NCBI GenBank assembly: GCA_029936425.1
Contig: JAPYSU010000005.1
Span: forward strand, 62,001-126,000
Length of the DNA: 64,000 nucleotides
DNA from: Litorimonas sp.
Lineage (GTDB): Bacteria; Pseudomonadota; Alphaproteobacteria; Caulobacterales; Maricaulaceae
Reading direction: 5' to 3'
Positions 1-8,305 of the stretch are shown in pieces. The translations under genes and the position numbers were made by a program. The number at the start of each line of letters is the position of its first letter. The first letter of the stretch is position 1. The notes below the pieces were generated by a model. That model was not told where the DNA came from. It did not search any database and saw only the letters and a program-made list of their open reading frames with translations.

Positions 1-2
1 AA

Positions 3-1343
3 CTCAAGACCCATGGAACTGATTTGGTCATCACAGTAGATTGCGGCGCCGCCGCGACCGAGGCTTTAGAGCATGCCAGCGAAATCGGCCTGGATATTAT
101 TGTCATTGATCACCATTTGATGGGGAATAAGATTCCGGACGCGCTGGCCGTCATCAATCCGAATCGCGCTGACGACACGTCCGGTTTAGGACATCTAGCG
201 GCGGCCGGGGTTTGTTTTCTGACCGTTGTTGCCTTAAACCGAGAGGCAAAGCGACGTGGACTTTCTCCAAAAACAAAACCGCTTGATCTTTTGGGGCTCG
301 CCGCATTGGGGACGATTTGCGATGTAGTCCCTCTTACCGGGCTAAACAGAGCCATTGTCGCCCAAGGTTTGAAAGTATTATCCCGAAAAAAAGATCCCGG
401 CATTGAAGCGCTCGCAGATATTGCAAAACTTTCGGCTCCTTTTACGACTTCAGATGCCGGCTTTGGCTTTGGTCCTAGAATAAATGCTGGTGGCCGGATT
501 GGTGTCTCGTTCATGGGGGCGGAAATGCTTTCCACCGAGAATGCGCAAATCGCCTATTCACATGCCGCTGAACTTGACCGGGTAAATACAGAACGCCGCG
601 CCATACAAACACGGATACAAACAGAAGCGATGGATGAAGCCCTCAAGCTCTCAGAGGATTCTCCGATTCTAATTGTTTCAATGAAGGATTGGCACGCCGG
701 TATTATTGGGATTGTGGCAGGGCGAATCAAAGACCGGCTCGATAAGCCGGCAATTGTAATCGGGATCGATTCCAATGGAGTCGGGAAAGGCTCCGGGCGA
801 TCCATTAAAGGGGTTAATCTTGGAAAAGCATTGTCTAAAGCCAGAGAAGAAGGGCTTTTACTCTCTGGCGGAGGCCATGAAATGGCCGGAGGGTTAACGA
901 TCGACCCCGATAAGATAGAGGCTTTTATTAACTTCATGACATCAGAGCTCAACAAATCATTTGCTCAAGCCAAGGACCACAAAGCACTAAAAATTGACTC
1001 TGTCCTTCACCCCAGAGCCGTCTCTTTAGAAACATTGGACGTATTAGAAAAAGTCGCGCCTTACGGAGCTGGTAATCCAACTCCCGCTTTTGTTTTGCCG
1101 GATATGCTTGTAACATTTTCTGAACTTTTGCGCGGCGGCCATGTCAGGGTGAACGCAAAAAGTCGTGATGGCACCTCACTGCGCGCTATAGCGTTTAGAG
1201 CAGACGAATCCGGCCTCGCTGACATGCTTTTGTCGAGCGAAAACCATCCTCTGCACTTGGCGGGCAAGGTTCAACGCAATGAATGGAGTGGCCGTATCTC
1301 GGCAGATTTTCATATTATTGATGCAGCTAGAGCGAATATGTAA
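3..1343 (+). CDS. recJ: Single-stranded-DNA exonuclease RecJ, 5'-truncated by window
   Basis: RecJ is a 5'-3' exonuclease acting on single-stranded DNA in recombination and mismatch repair. The reading frame is open from base 3, so the true start lies upstream; about 446 residues remain of a family usually near 580. The DHH motif is at bases 108-116, preceded by a VDCG segment. The DHHA1 domain signature GGGHEMAGG lies near 867-893. The C-terminal OB-like region is complete. The missing part is the first portion of the DHH domain. Identification rests on the two family motifs in the right order. Confidence 0.93.
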   Translation, partial: LKTHGTDLVITVDCGAAATEALEHASEIGLDIIVIDHHLMGNKIPDALAVINPNRADDTSGLGHLAAAGVCFLTVVALNREAKRRGLSPKTKPLDLLGLAALGTICDVVPLTGLNRAIVAQGLKVLSRKKDPGIEALADIAKLSAPFTTSDAGFGFGPRINAGGRIGVSFMGAEMLSTENAQIAYSHAAELDRVNTERRAIQTRIQTEAMDEALKLSEDSPILIVSMKDWHAGIIGIVAGRIKDRLDKPAIVIGIDSNGVGKGSGRSIKGVNLGKALSKAREEGLLLSGGGHEMAGGLTIDPDKIEAFINFMTSELNKSFAQAKDHKALKIDSVLHPRAVSLETLDVLEKVAPYGAGNPTPAFVLPDMLVTFSELLRGGHVRVNAKSRDGTSLRAIAFRADESGLADMLLSSENHPLHLAGKVQRNEWSGRISADFHIIDAARANM

Positions 1344-1428
1344 TTTTTTTGGTGCTCTGTGTCTTTTTTGTAAAATATGACTTGCACCCTCTAGCGCTCA
1401 CTTCTATATCGCCCGCACACTGATAAGC

Positions 1429-1503
1429 GGTCCCTTCGTCTATCGGTTAGGACGCCAGGTTTTCAACCTGGAAAGAGGGGTTCGATTCCCCTAGGGACTG
1501 CCA
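1429..1503 (+). tRNA. tRNA-Glu (TTC)
   Basis: A 75-base cloverleaf including an encoded CCA end. The acceptor stem pairs GGTCCCT with AGGGACT (one G-T wobble at the first pair). The anticodon stem CCAGG/CCTGG encloses the loop TTTTCAA, giving anticodon TTC. The T arm is GAGGGGTTCGATTCCCCT. It lies between recJ and the DUF192 gene. Confidence 0.95.
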
Positions 1504-1575
1504 ATCAGTTTTTCCTAACTAATCTTCGCTGATAAAGCGCTTTTCGTTTCCTTTCCTTTTGGATAAAGGAAATAC

Positions 1576-2055
1576 ATGAAAAATTTTATCCTTAGTTTTG
1601 CCCTCGTTCTTTTTGCTATAGAAAGTGCTTTCGCCCAGACCAACCGCGGTGACGTCGTGGATTTTGGAGCGCCGGTTCCTCTCATAATTCAATCCGAATC
1701 AGGCACGCATGAATTCCAAGTCGAGGAAGCCAAAACCCTTGAGCAACAGGCTCGTGGTATGATGTTTCGAGAAGAAATGGGCGAAGACACAGGAATGATC
1801 TTCGAGTTTGCTGAGCCCAAGCTTGCAACGATATGGATGAAAAACACGGCTATTCCGCTTGATATTCTATTTGTCCGTTCAAACGGAGAGATTTTGAAGA
1901 TTGAGCATATGGCTCAGCCATATAAATTACGCAGTGCTTCGTCCGAAGCAGTCGTTGCCGCGGTGGTCGAACTCAAGGGCGGGCGTTCCAATGAATTAGG
2001 CATTCGTCCGGGCGATACCGTCCAACATGCATTTTTCCAAAATTCTGCACCATAA
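1576..2055 (+). CDS. Secreted DUF192 family protein
   Basis: A 159-residue protein with an N-terminal signal peptide (hydrophobic core at residues 5-18, likely cleavage after AFA). The rest is a DUF192 domain, shown by [17 protein letters not shown] and [16 protein letters not shown]192 proteins are small beta-rich periplasmic or envelope proteins of unknown biochemical role. An AAAGGA-type ribosome site precedes the ATG. It is flanked by two tRNA genes and has no obvious operon partner. Confidence 0.85.
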   Translation: MKNFILSFALVLFAIESAFAQTNRGDVVDFGAPVPLIIQSESGTHEFQVEEAKTLEQQARGMMFREEMGEDTGMIFEFAEPKLATIWMKNTAIPLDILFVRSNGEILKIEHMAQPYKLRSASSEAVVAAVVELKGGRSNELGIRPGDTVQHAFFQNSAP

Positions 2056-2103
2056 TCGCTTGAAATCTTCAGCAACGGCTTTAATAGGCACCTCACCGTA
2101 TGT

Positions 2104-2180
2104 CGGGGCGTAGCGCAGCCTGGTAGCGCATCTGTTTTGGGAACAGAGGGTCGCAAGTTCGAATCTTGCCGCCCCGACCA
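2104..2180 (+). tRNA. tRNA-Pro (TGG)
   Basis: A 77-base cloverleaf with encoded CCA. The acceptor stem is CGGGGCG with CGCCCCG, the anticodon stem TCTGT/ACAGA encloses TTTGGGA, giving TGG, and the T loop is TTCGAAT. It lies just after the DUF192 gene. Confidence 0.96.
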
Positions 2181-2259
2181 CGGTATTTCAATAAATCATT
2201 TCAATCGTAAGTTTTTCCTAACGGTATAGGGCTATCACTTCTCCTGCCTTTGGAGACGA

Positions 2260-4209
2260 GTGAATATGTTGCAATCACCACAGCCCGTACAGTCGGCGGC
2301 GCCAGAACAGACGGATAAGCGTCTGGAGATTGGCCGCATTATGACAGTGGGGTCAGCTACGGCGCTTATTTCAATCAATAAGTCTTTGATTCGGAATAAC
2401 CAGCTTCATCAAGCTCAAATCGGTACAATCCTGAAAATTCTCACAAGTGACTCTATCGTTGTCGCTATGGTGTCGTCTCTAAAAATCGGTTCTGCTGATG
2501 AAGAGGGCATGAATGACGGGTGTTTGGCTACTCTAAACATACTAGGCGAGATCACGACGAATCAAACAACGCGTGAGACGAAATTTTTTCGAGGCGTCCG
2601 GTCTTTTCCAGTTTTGAATGCTCCGGTTTTTAATATGTCGCGCTCTGATTTGGAGCTTATTTTTGCGCGCGAAAATACGTCTTGCATAGAAGTAGGACGA
2701 CTGCAGCAGGATAACACGATTGTTGCAAAAGTCAGAACGGACGATCTTCTCTCCAAACATTTTGCGATAATTGGTTCAACGGGGTCCGGTAAATCCTGCA
2801 CGGTGGCTTTGGTTCTTCAGGCTATATTAGACCAGAGCCCTCAGGGACATGTTGTCTTGTTTGATCCTCATAATGAATATTCCAAAAGTTTTGGTGACCG
2901 CGCAGAGGTGATTGATGGCGAATCTCTGGACCTTCCTCTCTGGATGTTTGATTTTGTTGAAACCGTAGAGTTGTTAACCAGTGAAATCGAAGACCAGGCG
3001 AGGGAAGAGCAGGAAATCCTCCATGATGTTATTCTAAAGGCAAAACGTCTGTTTGACCGGGCACGGCGAAACAATGACGTGTCTTCTCAAGTGAAGTTGG
3101 ATGACATCGAGTCAGAATTGCAACGCGCGACCCACATCACGCTCGATAGTCCCGTCCCTTACCGTATTAGAGATGTCTCCAAGCTGCTTGATCATTATAT
3201 GGGTAAGCTTGAAAACAACTCTAACCTTGCACCGTATAAGCGGTTGAAACGCCGTATTGCGACGCTCGTTGCCGATCCGCGATACAAATTTATCTTTAAA
3301 AATCAGGCATCTCCAAGACCTATCGAAGAAACAATCGGTCGGATTTTCCGTATACCTGTCAACAATAAGCCTATTTCAATATTGGACTTCTCCGGTATTC
3401 CATCAGAGGCCTTAAATATTGTTGTCAGCGTTGTGAGTCGATTGGCTTTTGAACTTGCGACCTGGTCGGAACGAAAAATTCCAATTCTCTTAGTGTGTGA
3501 AGAAGCTCATAGATATATCCCTAGGGACAAATCGCTCGGATTTCATTCGACCAGACGGATTATTGGACGAATTGCGAAAGAAGGCAGGAAATATGGCGTC
3601 TCCCTTGGTATTATTTCTCAGCGGCCTTCTGAGCTAGAACCTTCTACTCTGTCGCAATGCTCGACTATTTTCTCAATGCGTTTATCAAACGAAGTGGATC
3701 AGAATTTTGTAAAAGCGGCTGTCCCGGACGGCGCAGCGGAGTTGCTGTCATTCCTACCGTCTCTCGGCACAGCCGAAACTATGGTTTTCGGGGAATCCGT
3801 TAATCTACCCATGCGCGTGATTCTGAATAATTTAACAGCAGAATATCGGCCTCATAGTTCCAGCGCTAAATTTACAGAGCTTTGGCAGTATGATGCGACA
3901 TCTCCAGCCTTTATGGAGACCGTTTATGAACGCTGGCGGACAAGAAGCCTGAATTCGGGTAATGTGCAATCGCATCCTCCGTCAAACCCTTCTTTTAATA
4001 CTCCGCGCAAGACGCAATTTCATTCCGCACAGCCCACTCAGCCACGCTCAAGCCCGCCGGCGCAACCGAATATACCAAAGTCTCCTCGGCAGGGTCAGGG
4101 ACTAAGCGCCATAGAACGACAGCGCATCCTGGAAAAGGCCACAGCAAAACCGCAAAGTCTTTCAGAGGTCAAATCTATGCTGACCTCTGCCTTTAATCGG
4201 GATATATGA
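2260..4209 (+). CDS. HerA-like ATPase (DUF87 family)
   Basis: A 649-residue P-loop ATPase of the HerA/FtsK superfamily. The Walker A motif GSTGSGKS is encoded near 2772-2795, followed by the typical FDPHNEYSKSF segment. Walker B ILLVCEEAHRYIP lies near residues 408-420. An arginine/sensor region GRKYGVSLGIISQRP follows. The N terminus has a HAS-barrel-like beta segment, and the last 100 residues are Pro/Gln-rich and probably disordered. HerA proteins are hexameric DNA-translocating ATPases, often working with NurA; no NurA gene is adjacent. The start may be GTG 2260 or ATG 2266. GGAG at 2252-2255 is better spaced for the ATG. Confidence 0.85.
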   Translation: MNMLQSPQPVQSAAPEQTDKRLEIGRIMTVGSATALISINKSLIRNNQLHQAQIGTILKILTSDSIVVAMVSSLKIGSADEEGMNDGCLATLNILGEITTNQTTRETKFFRGVRSFPVLNAPVFNMSRSDLELIFARENTSCIEVGRLQQDNTIVAKVRTDDLLSKHFAIIGSTGSGKSCTVALVLQAILDQSPQGHVVLFDPHNEYSKSFGDRAEVIDGESLDLPLWMFDFVETVELLTSEIEDQAREEQEILHDVILKAKRLFDRARRNNDVSSQVKLDDIESELQRATHITLDSPVPYRIRDVSKLLDHYMGKLENNSNLAPYKRLKRRIATLVADPRYKFIFKNQASPRPIEETIGRIFRIPVNNKPISILDFSGIPSEALNIVVSVVSRLAFELATWSERKIPILLVCEEAHRYIPRDKSLGFHSTRRIIGRIAKEGRKYGVSLGIISQRPSELEPSTLSQCSTIFSMRLSNEVDQNFVKAAVPDGAAELLSFLPSLGTAETMVFGESVNLPMRVILNNLTAEYRPHSSSAKFTELWQYDATSPAFMETVYERWRTRSLNSGNVQSHPPSNPSFNTPRKTQFHSAQPTQPRSSPPAQPNIPKSPRQGQGLSAIERQRILEKATAKPQSLSEVKSMLTSAFNRDI

Positions 4210-4268
4210 TTTACAGAGCGTCTTGATCTGGTAAGACGCTATGGTTGTTTCAAAACGGATTTGTGAAC

Positions 4269-4574
4269 ATGTTTGCCAAGATTTATCAGCCAAACCCCTC
4301 TGCCATGACTTCCGGCCGGGCGAAAACGCATCATTGGTTGCTTGATTTTGAAACAAAAGGGTCTGTTTTAATTGACCCATTGACAGGTTATAAACGCTCC
4401 GTGGATCCACGCTCTCAGGTCGAGTTGAAATTCGAGACAAAAGAAGAAGCGATTACATACGCCAAGAACAACAACATACCGCACCGCGTCATTGATACGC
4501 GTCCAACAGATCGTATTCCGCGTTCTTATGCTGATAATTTCAGCTATGATCGCAAATTGCCTTGGACACATTAA
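4269..4574 (+). CDS. NADH dehydrogenase accessory subunit, NDUFS4-like
   Basis: A 101-residue protein matching the ETC complex I subunit conserved region family. It begins MFAKIYQPNPSAMTSGRAK and continues with a segment typical of bacterial NDUFS4 homologues (HHWLLDFETKG). It ends with the characteristic YADNFSYDRKLPWTH. In alphaproteobacteria this is an accessory subunit of respiratory complex I, located peripherally on the matrix-side arm. The ATG at 4269 was chosen over upstream non-ATG codons because the family begins with M-x-A-x-I-Y-Q-P. Confidence 0.85.
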   Translation: MFAKIYQPNPSAMTSGRAKTHHWLLDFETKGSVLIDPLTGYKRSVDPRSQVELKFETKEEAITYAKNNNIPHRVIDTRPTDRIPRSYADNFSYDRKLPWTH

Positions 4575-4606
4575 ACTTACAGATTAAGAGACAGTCCGCA
4601 GATTGG

Positions 4607-4683
4607 GGATCCATAGCTCAACTGGATAGAGCAGCCGCCTTCTAAGCGGCAGGTTGCAGGTTCGAGTCCTGCTGGGTCTGCCA
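4607..4683 (+). tRNA. tRNA-Arg (TCT), prophage integration target
   Basis: A 77-base cloverleaf with encoded CCA. The acceptor stem GGATCCA pairs with TGGGTCT through G-T wobbles. The anticodon stem GCCGC/GCGGC encloses CTTCTAA, giving TCT. The T arm is GCAGGTTCGAGTCCTGC. The final 19 bases of the gene plus one more base are duplicated at 47492-47511, which marks this gene as the bacterial attachment site. Confidence 0.96.
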
Positions 4684-4684
4684 T
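4665..4684 (+). other. Left attachment core (attL)
   Basis: The 20-base sequence AGTCCTGCTGGGTCTGCCAT overlaps the T-stem 3' side, acceptor strand and CCA of tRNA-Arg. It is identical to 47492-47511. Flanking bases differ on both sides (G versus A before, T versus A after), so the repeat is exactly 20 bp. The integrase gene ends 45 bp away. Confidence 0.93.
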
Positions 4685-4685
4685 T

Positions 4686-4765
4686 TTTCCGAACCTTCGC
4701 TTGTAAATACCTGTTTTGTATAGCATTTTTCATTTCGCTTTCATAGTGTTTTGTAGGTTCGGAAA
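4686..4765. repeat. Left pair of putative integrase arm sites
   Basis: Two copies of the 11-mer AGGTTCGGAAA: one on the minus strand at 4686-4696 and one on the plus strand at 4755-4765. The second lies inside the 3' end of the integrase gene. The same 11-mer occurs twice beside the right attachment core. Position and repetition resemble arm-type binding sites of tyrosine integrases. This role is inferred. Confidence 0.6.
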
Positions 4766-5836
4766 CTCCGTCTTGCCATAAGCCTGCTCTGCGAGGCGTT
4801 TTTGATTCGCAGCGCGAGTGTATTTCGTCGCCATTGCCGAGGTCTTATGACCAAGAACGGCCATAATCTGGCGGTCGGTGCAGTTATGCTCTGCCATGAG
4901 TCGCCCTCTCGCCTTACGCAAGCCGTGAGCGCTGCAATGGGGTAGTCCGATTAATGTCGCAGATTTGGAAAACCATTGCTGGAAGCTCTTGCGGGTGTAG
5001 TGCGTCCCGCTCTGGCAAATAATAAACGTCATATTTCCCCGCGTCGGCTCCAATACCTCGGCAAAATCAGGCGTGATAAATAGCTCTAGCCAATCCCCGC
5101 CCTTAACGGGCTTTACCCGCAAATATCCATTTCTTACATTCTGCCAGCCGAGATCAAAAAGGTTGGCACCGCGTAAGCCTGTATAGAGAAGCAACTCAAA
5201 GGCCAGCCGTTCATTTGTGCCGATTTCGTATGAATCGCGATAATGTCCAATCTCTTCATCCGTCCAAGTGTGGAAGCCTTCCGTTTTCTTTGCTTTGGGC
5301 CGGCTTACGCTTTTCATCGGGTTGAGCCTCATTTGTTCGCTCTCAACCGCATATTCAAACACAGCGGAAAGGGCCGTATGAAGTCGCCTAGCTGCTGTTA
5401 TAGAGCGCCCTTGTTCTTCCCGTATGATTTTCCGCAACACGATAGAGTCAGCCGAGGCGAAAGGCATATCACCCCGCCGCCGCCCTGATTTGCCAGTGGA
5501 GTCGCAAAAGGCGTCATAGCGCTTTTTATAGGCTATCTGCGTTCCTTCATCTCGATTTTGCTTAAAGGTCGGGTCTGTTATATAGTCGTTTATAAGTGAC
5601 CGCATTGACCCGCTCTTTACGTGTCTAGGCTTGGCGGCTTGGCTTGGCTTGCCCATTGCTTTGAGCCATGCGGCCAGAAATTCGGGACTTCCCGGCTCTC
5701 CCGGCAGTTGCGCCGAGGCATAGCCCTTTTTACGAAAACGCCACCTGATTTTCCCGTGTCGGTCTTTCTCGGGGTAAGTGTTTGAAAGGCGCTCTGGCAT
5801 AACGCTAATCCCATTCGCCTTGCGCTTCTTTCCCAT
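4730..5836 (-). CDS. int: Tyrosine-type phage integrase
   Basis: A 368-residue site-specific recombinase that inserts and excises the phage at tRNA-Arg. The N-terminal third (Lys/Arg-rich, with an RWRFRKKGYASAQLPG segment) is an arm- or core-binding region. The catalytic domain shows the first Arg in LLYTGLRGANL, HGLRKARG (H-x-x-R), GHKTSAMATKYT with the late His and the nucleophilic Tyr. The start at ATG 5836 is preferred over GTG 5851 because AGGA sits 8 bases upstream of it. The gene overlaps the end of the small upstream gene, so the two are probably translated together. Confidence 0.93.
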   Translation of the reverse strand: MGKKRKANGISVMPERLSNTYPEKDRHGKIRWRFRKKGYASAQLPGEPGSPEFLAAWLKAMGKPSQAAKPRHVKSGSMRSLINDYITDPTFKQNRDEGTQIAYKKRYDAFCDSTGKSGRRRGDMPFASADSIVLRKIIREEQGRSITAARRLHTALSAVFEYAVESEQMRLNPMKSVSRPKAKKTEGFHTWTDEEIGHYRDSYEIGTNERLAFELLLYTGLRGANLFDLGWQNVRNGYLRVKPVKGGDWLELFITPDFAEVLEPTRGNMTFIICQSGTHYTRKSFQQWFSKSATLIGLPHCSAHGLRKARGRLMAEHNCTDRQIMAVLGHKTSAMATKYTRAANQKRLAEQAYGKTEFPNLQNTMKAK

Positions 5837-5990
5837 CTCCCATATCCTCACTAGCTATCAAAACCCCGTAAGGCGTCCGAATCTGAACGTTAGTCCAGCC
5901 CGCCGCCTTGGCAGCTTCCATAGCATTAACCAAAAACCGTTTGGAAGGCTCTTTCTTGGTCTTACGTGATATACGGGAAGGGGAGGTCAT
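5805..5990 (-). CDS. Small basic protein upstream of integrase
   Basis: A 61-residue protein whose first 30 residues are basic (TSPSRISRKTKKEPSKRF) and whose last part is acidic. It overlaps the integrase gene by about 30 bases in another frame. Small proteins in this position in alphaproteobacterial phages are frequent, and some act as excisionase, but no winged-helix signature is visible here. Function is unknown. Confidence 0.6.
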   Translation of the reverse strand: MTSPSRISRKTKKEPSKRFLVNAMEAAKAAGWTNVQIRTPYGVLIASEDMGDGKEAQGEWD

Positions 5991-5993
5991 TGG

Positions 5994-6464
5994 TTATTTC
6001 TTGACCGGAACGGCCGGGCGAGGAAACCAATAGAGAGGGCAACCGATAATCGGCACGGCAGCTTTGGGCCTCTGCGTCCAAAATCCGCCATGGGCCTCAA
6101 TTAGTTCTTTTGCGTGTTCACTAAGCTCGTTCTTTATTTTTCCGCGCAAATCTCCAACCCATTGGACAGAGGTGTCTCGCCAACCAACTTTTTTATATCC
6201 GCCGTTTCTGGTGGTAAACTTTACTGGAGGGCAAAGAACAAAAATCCGCGTTCCGTCTTTCGGCGCTGTCTGTATCGGACGCCATTCGATTTTGCCAATA
6301 AGATGCCCTTGCTGTTCTATCCGCTTAATTATTTGGTCGGCCTCTGCATTATAGCCGAGGTATCGTCCGTCTCCGGTTTCGGGCGTGTCTCTCTCAATAT
6401 CCCACTGCTTGGAGTGACCGTCCATTTCAGCCATAGCACGGCCAATGGTTTCTGAAAGCGTCAT
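5994..6464 (-). CDS. Unknown phage protein with DUF551-like motif
   Basis: A 156-residue protein. Residues 61-78 read WRPIQTAPKDGTRIFVLC, the signature seen in DUF551-type phage proteins, and a second copy of this motif occurs in the protein at 9370-9675. The start ATG overlaps the stop of the preceding 51-residue gene (ATGA), and GGAG lies just upstream. Function is unknown for the family. Confidence 0.7.
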   Translation of the reverse strand: MTLSETIGRAMAEMDGHSKQWDIERDTPETGDGRYLGYNAEADQIIKRIEQQGHLIGKIEWRPIQTAPKDGTRIFVLCPPVKFTTRNGGYKKVGWRDTSVQWVGDLRGKIKNELSEHAKELIEAHGGFWTQRPKAAVPIIGCPLYWFPRPAVPVKK

Positions 6465-6616
6465 TCCATCTCTCCATCTGTCATTTGGTTAATCCCTTCC
6501 CAAATAGCGGGAAGTCCTGCGTTTCTTAGATTGCGGTTTGTCGCGTCTATAGCGTCTGGAAGAGGGCGGTCTTTTATCTCTCTTTGGCGCTGGGATAGTT
6601 TCTGTTTGAGGGTCAT
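6461..6616 (-). CDS. Small unknown phage protein, 51 residues
   Basis: An ATG frame of 51 codons beginning MTLKQKLSQRQREIKDRP. Its start overlaps the stop of the upstream membrane protein (TAATG), and its TGA overlaps the start of the downstream gene (ATGA). This double coupling inside a tightly packed operon is the main evidence that it is translated. Charged N-terminal half, likely helical. No family recognised. Confidence 0.65.
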   Translation of the reverse strand: MTLKQKLSQRQREIKDRPLPDAIDATNRNLRNAGLPAIWEGINQMTDGEME

Positions 6617-6876
6617 TAGAGCTGCTCCCAGCCAAAGAAACGCATCAAGGTTCCTACGGCAAATGAGAGCGCGATGAACCCGACTAGTATAGCTATTACT
6701 ATTGGCCTGTTAATCAACAAAACGATAGGCCCAAAATCGTTTTTGCTAGGTCTTCCAAATCTCGTGGATATGACATTACTCTCTCCTATGCGGCCTTCTG
6801 GCCTGTTATGCGGCTCGGACGTTGCTTGTCCGAGTGTGCGCTCTTTCGTTGCTTTGCTCCGTTCGCCACGTTTCAA
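6616..6876 (-). CDS. Small membrane protein, start uncertain
   Basis: The C-terminal half contains one clear membrane segment (PIVIAILVGFIALSFAVGTL) and ends FFGWEQL. The only long open start in this frame is a TTG at 6876 that overlaps the upstream gene by 71 bases and has no ribosome site. An AGGAG sequence is followed by ATG 6776 in a different frame, which stops after 20 codons at 6714, just before the membrane segment. Either a downstream TTG is used, or the gene is frameshifted. The stop couples to the next gene (TAATG). Confidence 0.45.
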   Translation of the reverse strand: MKRGERSKATKERTLGQATSEPHNRPEGRIGESNVISTRFGRPSKNDFGPIVLLINRPIVIAILVGFIALSFAVGTLMRFFGWEQL

Positions 6877-7150
6877 CGATAATCATTGCGGCTTCACGCT
6901 TAGCTCTAATTCGATAATCAAGCTCCGCACATTCGCGGGTTTGTTCTATCGCCTCCGTATATTCCGGTTGACGCATGGCCCATTTTTCACTCGCGGCCGC
7001 GCTCTTCTCAGGGCTGTTGGCGACAAGGTTGGCGAGAACAATCTTCTCCATCTTTTGCGAAAATTCATGTCCGGCCCGCGTATTGGCGTAAGTCCCATCA
7101 GGGTCTGCCAGTATGCGAAGGGCTTCGACTAGCTTTTGTTCGGTAATCAT
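6806..7150 (-). CDS. Unknown helical phage protein
   Basis: A 114-residue protein rich in Glu, Ala and Arg, with long predicted helices. The C-terminal part (REAAMIIVETWRTEQSNERA) resembles small proteins commonly coded next to annealing and SSB genes in alphaproteobacterial phages. It lies 10 bases after the ssb gene in the leftward early operon. No catalytic motif visible. Confidence 0.7.
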   Translation of the reverse strand: MITEQKLVEALRILADPDGTYANTRAGHEFSQKMEKIVLANLVANSPEKSAAASEKWAMRQPEYTEAIEQTRECAELDYRIRAKREAAMIIVETWRTEQSNERAHTRTSNVRAA

Positions 7151-7160
7151 CTGTTAGCCT

Positions 7161-7613
7161 CTAAAATGGAATTTCATCGTCTAAGTCGCCATAGCTATCA
7201 TTCCCGCTATTTCCCGCGTCCTGATTAGAGCTATAGTCTCCGCGTGTGTTTTGGCCTCCGCTTGATTGAGGGCTATCCAGCATCGTCAGAGTGCCGCCAT
7301 AGCCCTGCAAAACGACTTCTGTGGTGTATTTGTCGTTCCCATCGCGGTCTTGCCATTTACGAGTCTGCAATTTGCCTTCGATATAGAGCTTAGAGCCTTT
7401 TTTCACGTAGCGCTCAATCACGCTGACAAGCCCGTCACTGAACACGGCAATGTTATGCCATTCCGTTTTCTCTTGCGCTTGGCCTTGCTTGTCTTTCCAT
7501 CGCTCTGATGTAGCGATAGAGAAATTGGCGACCTTGCCACCATTACCGAAATTCCGAATTTCGGGGTCTTTGCCGACATTTCCGACTAAAATCACTTTAT
7601 TGACTGATGACAT
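7161..7613 (-). CDS. ssb: Single-stranded DNA-binding protein
   Basis: A 150-residue SSB. The OB-fold N-terminal domain ([37 protein letters not shown]) is followed by a Gly/Asn/Ser-rich linker and the acidic tip DLDDEIPF used by SSBs to bind partner enzymes. The start overlaps the previous stop by one base (TAATG). Together with the ERF-family annealing protein two genes upstream it forms the phage recombination module. Confidence 0.95.
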   Translation of the reverse strand: MSSVNKVILVGNVGKDPEIRNFGNGGKVANFSIATSERWKDKQGQAQEKTEWHNIAVFSDGLVSVIERYVKKGSKLYIEGKLQTRKWQDRDGNDKYTTEVVLQGYGGTLTMLDSPQSSGGQNTRGDYSSNQDAGNSGNDSYGDLDDEIPF

Positions 7614-8305
7614 TATGCTGCTTTCTGTATTTTTTTGATTTCAATTCCAGGAATTGCATCTGGTCTATCGGAGCCACGCAAGATTGCGTTAGCAGCCGAG
7701 ATAATTGCATCTTGAACGCGGGGATGGTCTGCGAAGTGAATTGCCGCTGCTTTCGGGTCAGACAAGACGGCTTCGTAAGAAGTGCGAAGGGACATGGTGC
7801 GAGCACCGCCCTGATAGCTTCCCGCGCGACCGGAATTTTCAGCTTGTGCTTTCGCTAGGTCAACCGCCTTGGCGGCCTCCTCCGCGTCCCGCTTCACATC
7901 CTCGCCAATAAGAGCATCCTTCGCCAGCTGTTCGGCTATGCGGGCTTTCTCTGCGGCCTCTTGTTCTGCCTTACGGCGGGCTTCGTCGGCAATTCGTTTT
8001 TGCTCGACAAGATAGGCTGTCATGTAACCCTTACCCGTCTTGTGAAGCTCTCCTGCTTTCTCCTTGATGGGGCGAAAGTCATCATCGACTTTTCGGCCTG
8101 CAACAAGGTGAGGTTCCTTTAGGGCAACGCGGGATTTGTCAGCGTCTTTCCCGACCTTCTGAATTTCCTTCAATAAGTCATTGAGCTTTGCCGCGCTTTC
8201 ATCGTCAAGAGTTACGCCTTCATAGTCTGATAGATTGCTCTCCAGCTCGGTTAAAGGTTCTTCATAATCAGCGGCGTCCATTGGGCCATTGTTAGATAAA
8301 GTCAT
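7613..8305 (-). CDS. Unknown protein of the annealing module
   Basis: A 230-residue protein with a central Ala/Glu/Arg/Lys-rich coiled coil (about residues 95-150) and a compact C-terminal part reading [20 protein letters not shown]. That C-terminal pattern is widespread in phage proteins coded beside ERF or RecT genes. It overlaps the ERF gene upstream by four bases and ssb downstream by one, so the three are translated together. A recombination accessory role is inferred from context. Confidence 0.75.
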   Translation of the reverse strand: MTLSNNGPMDAADYEEPLTELESNLSDYEGVTLDDESAAKLNDLLKEIQKVGKDADKSRVALKEPHLVAGRKVDDDFRPIKEKAGELHKTGKGYMTAYLVEQKRIADEARRKAEQEAAEKARIAEQLAKDALIGEDVKRDAEEAAKAVDLAKAQAENSGRAGSYQGGARTMSLRTSYEAVLSDPKAAAIHFADHPRVQDAIISAANAILRGSDRPDAIPGIEIKKIQKAA

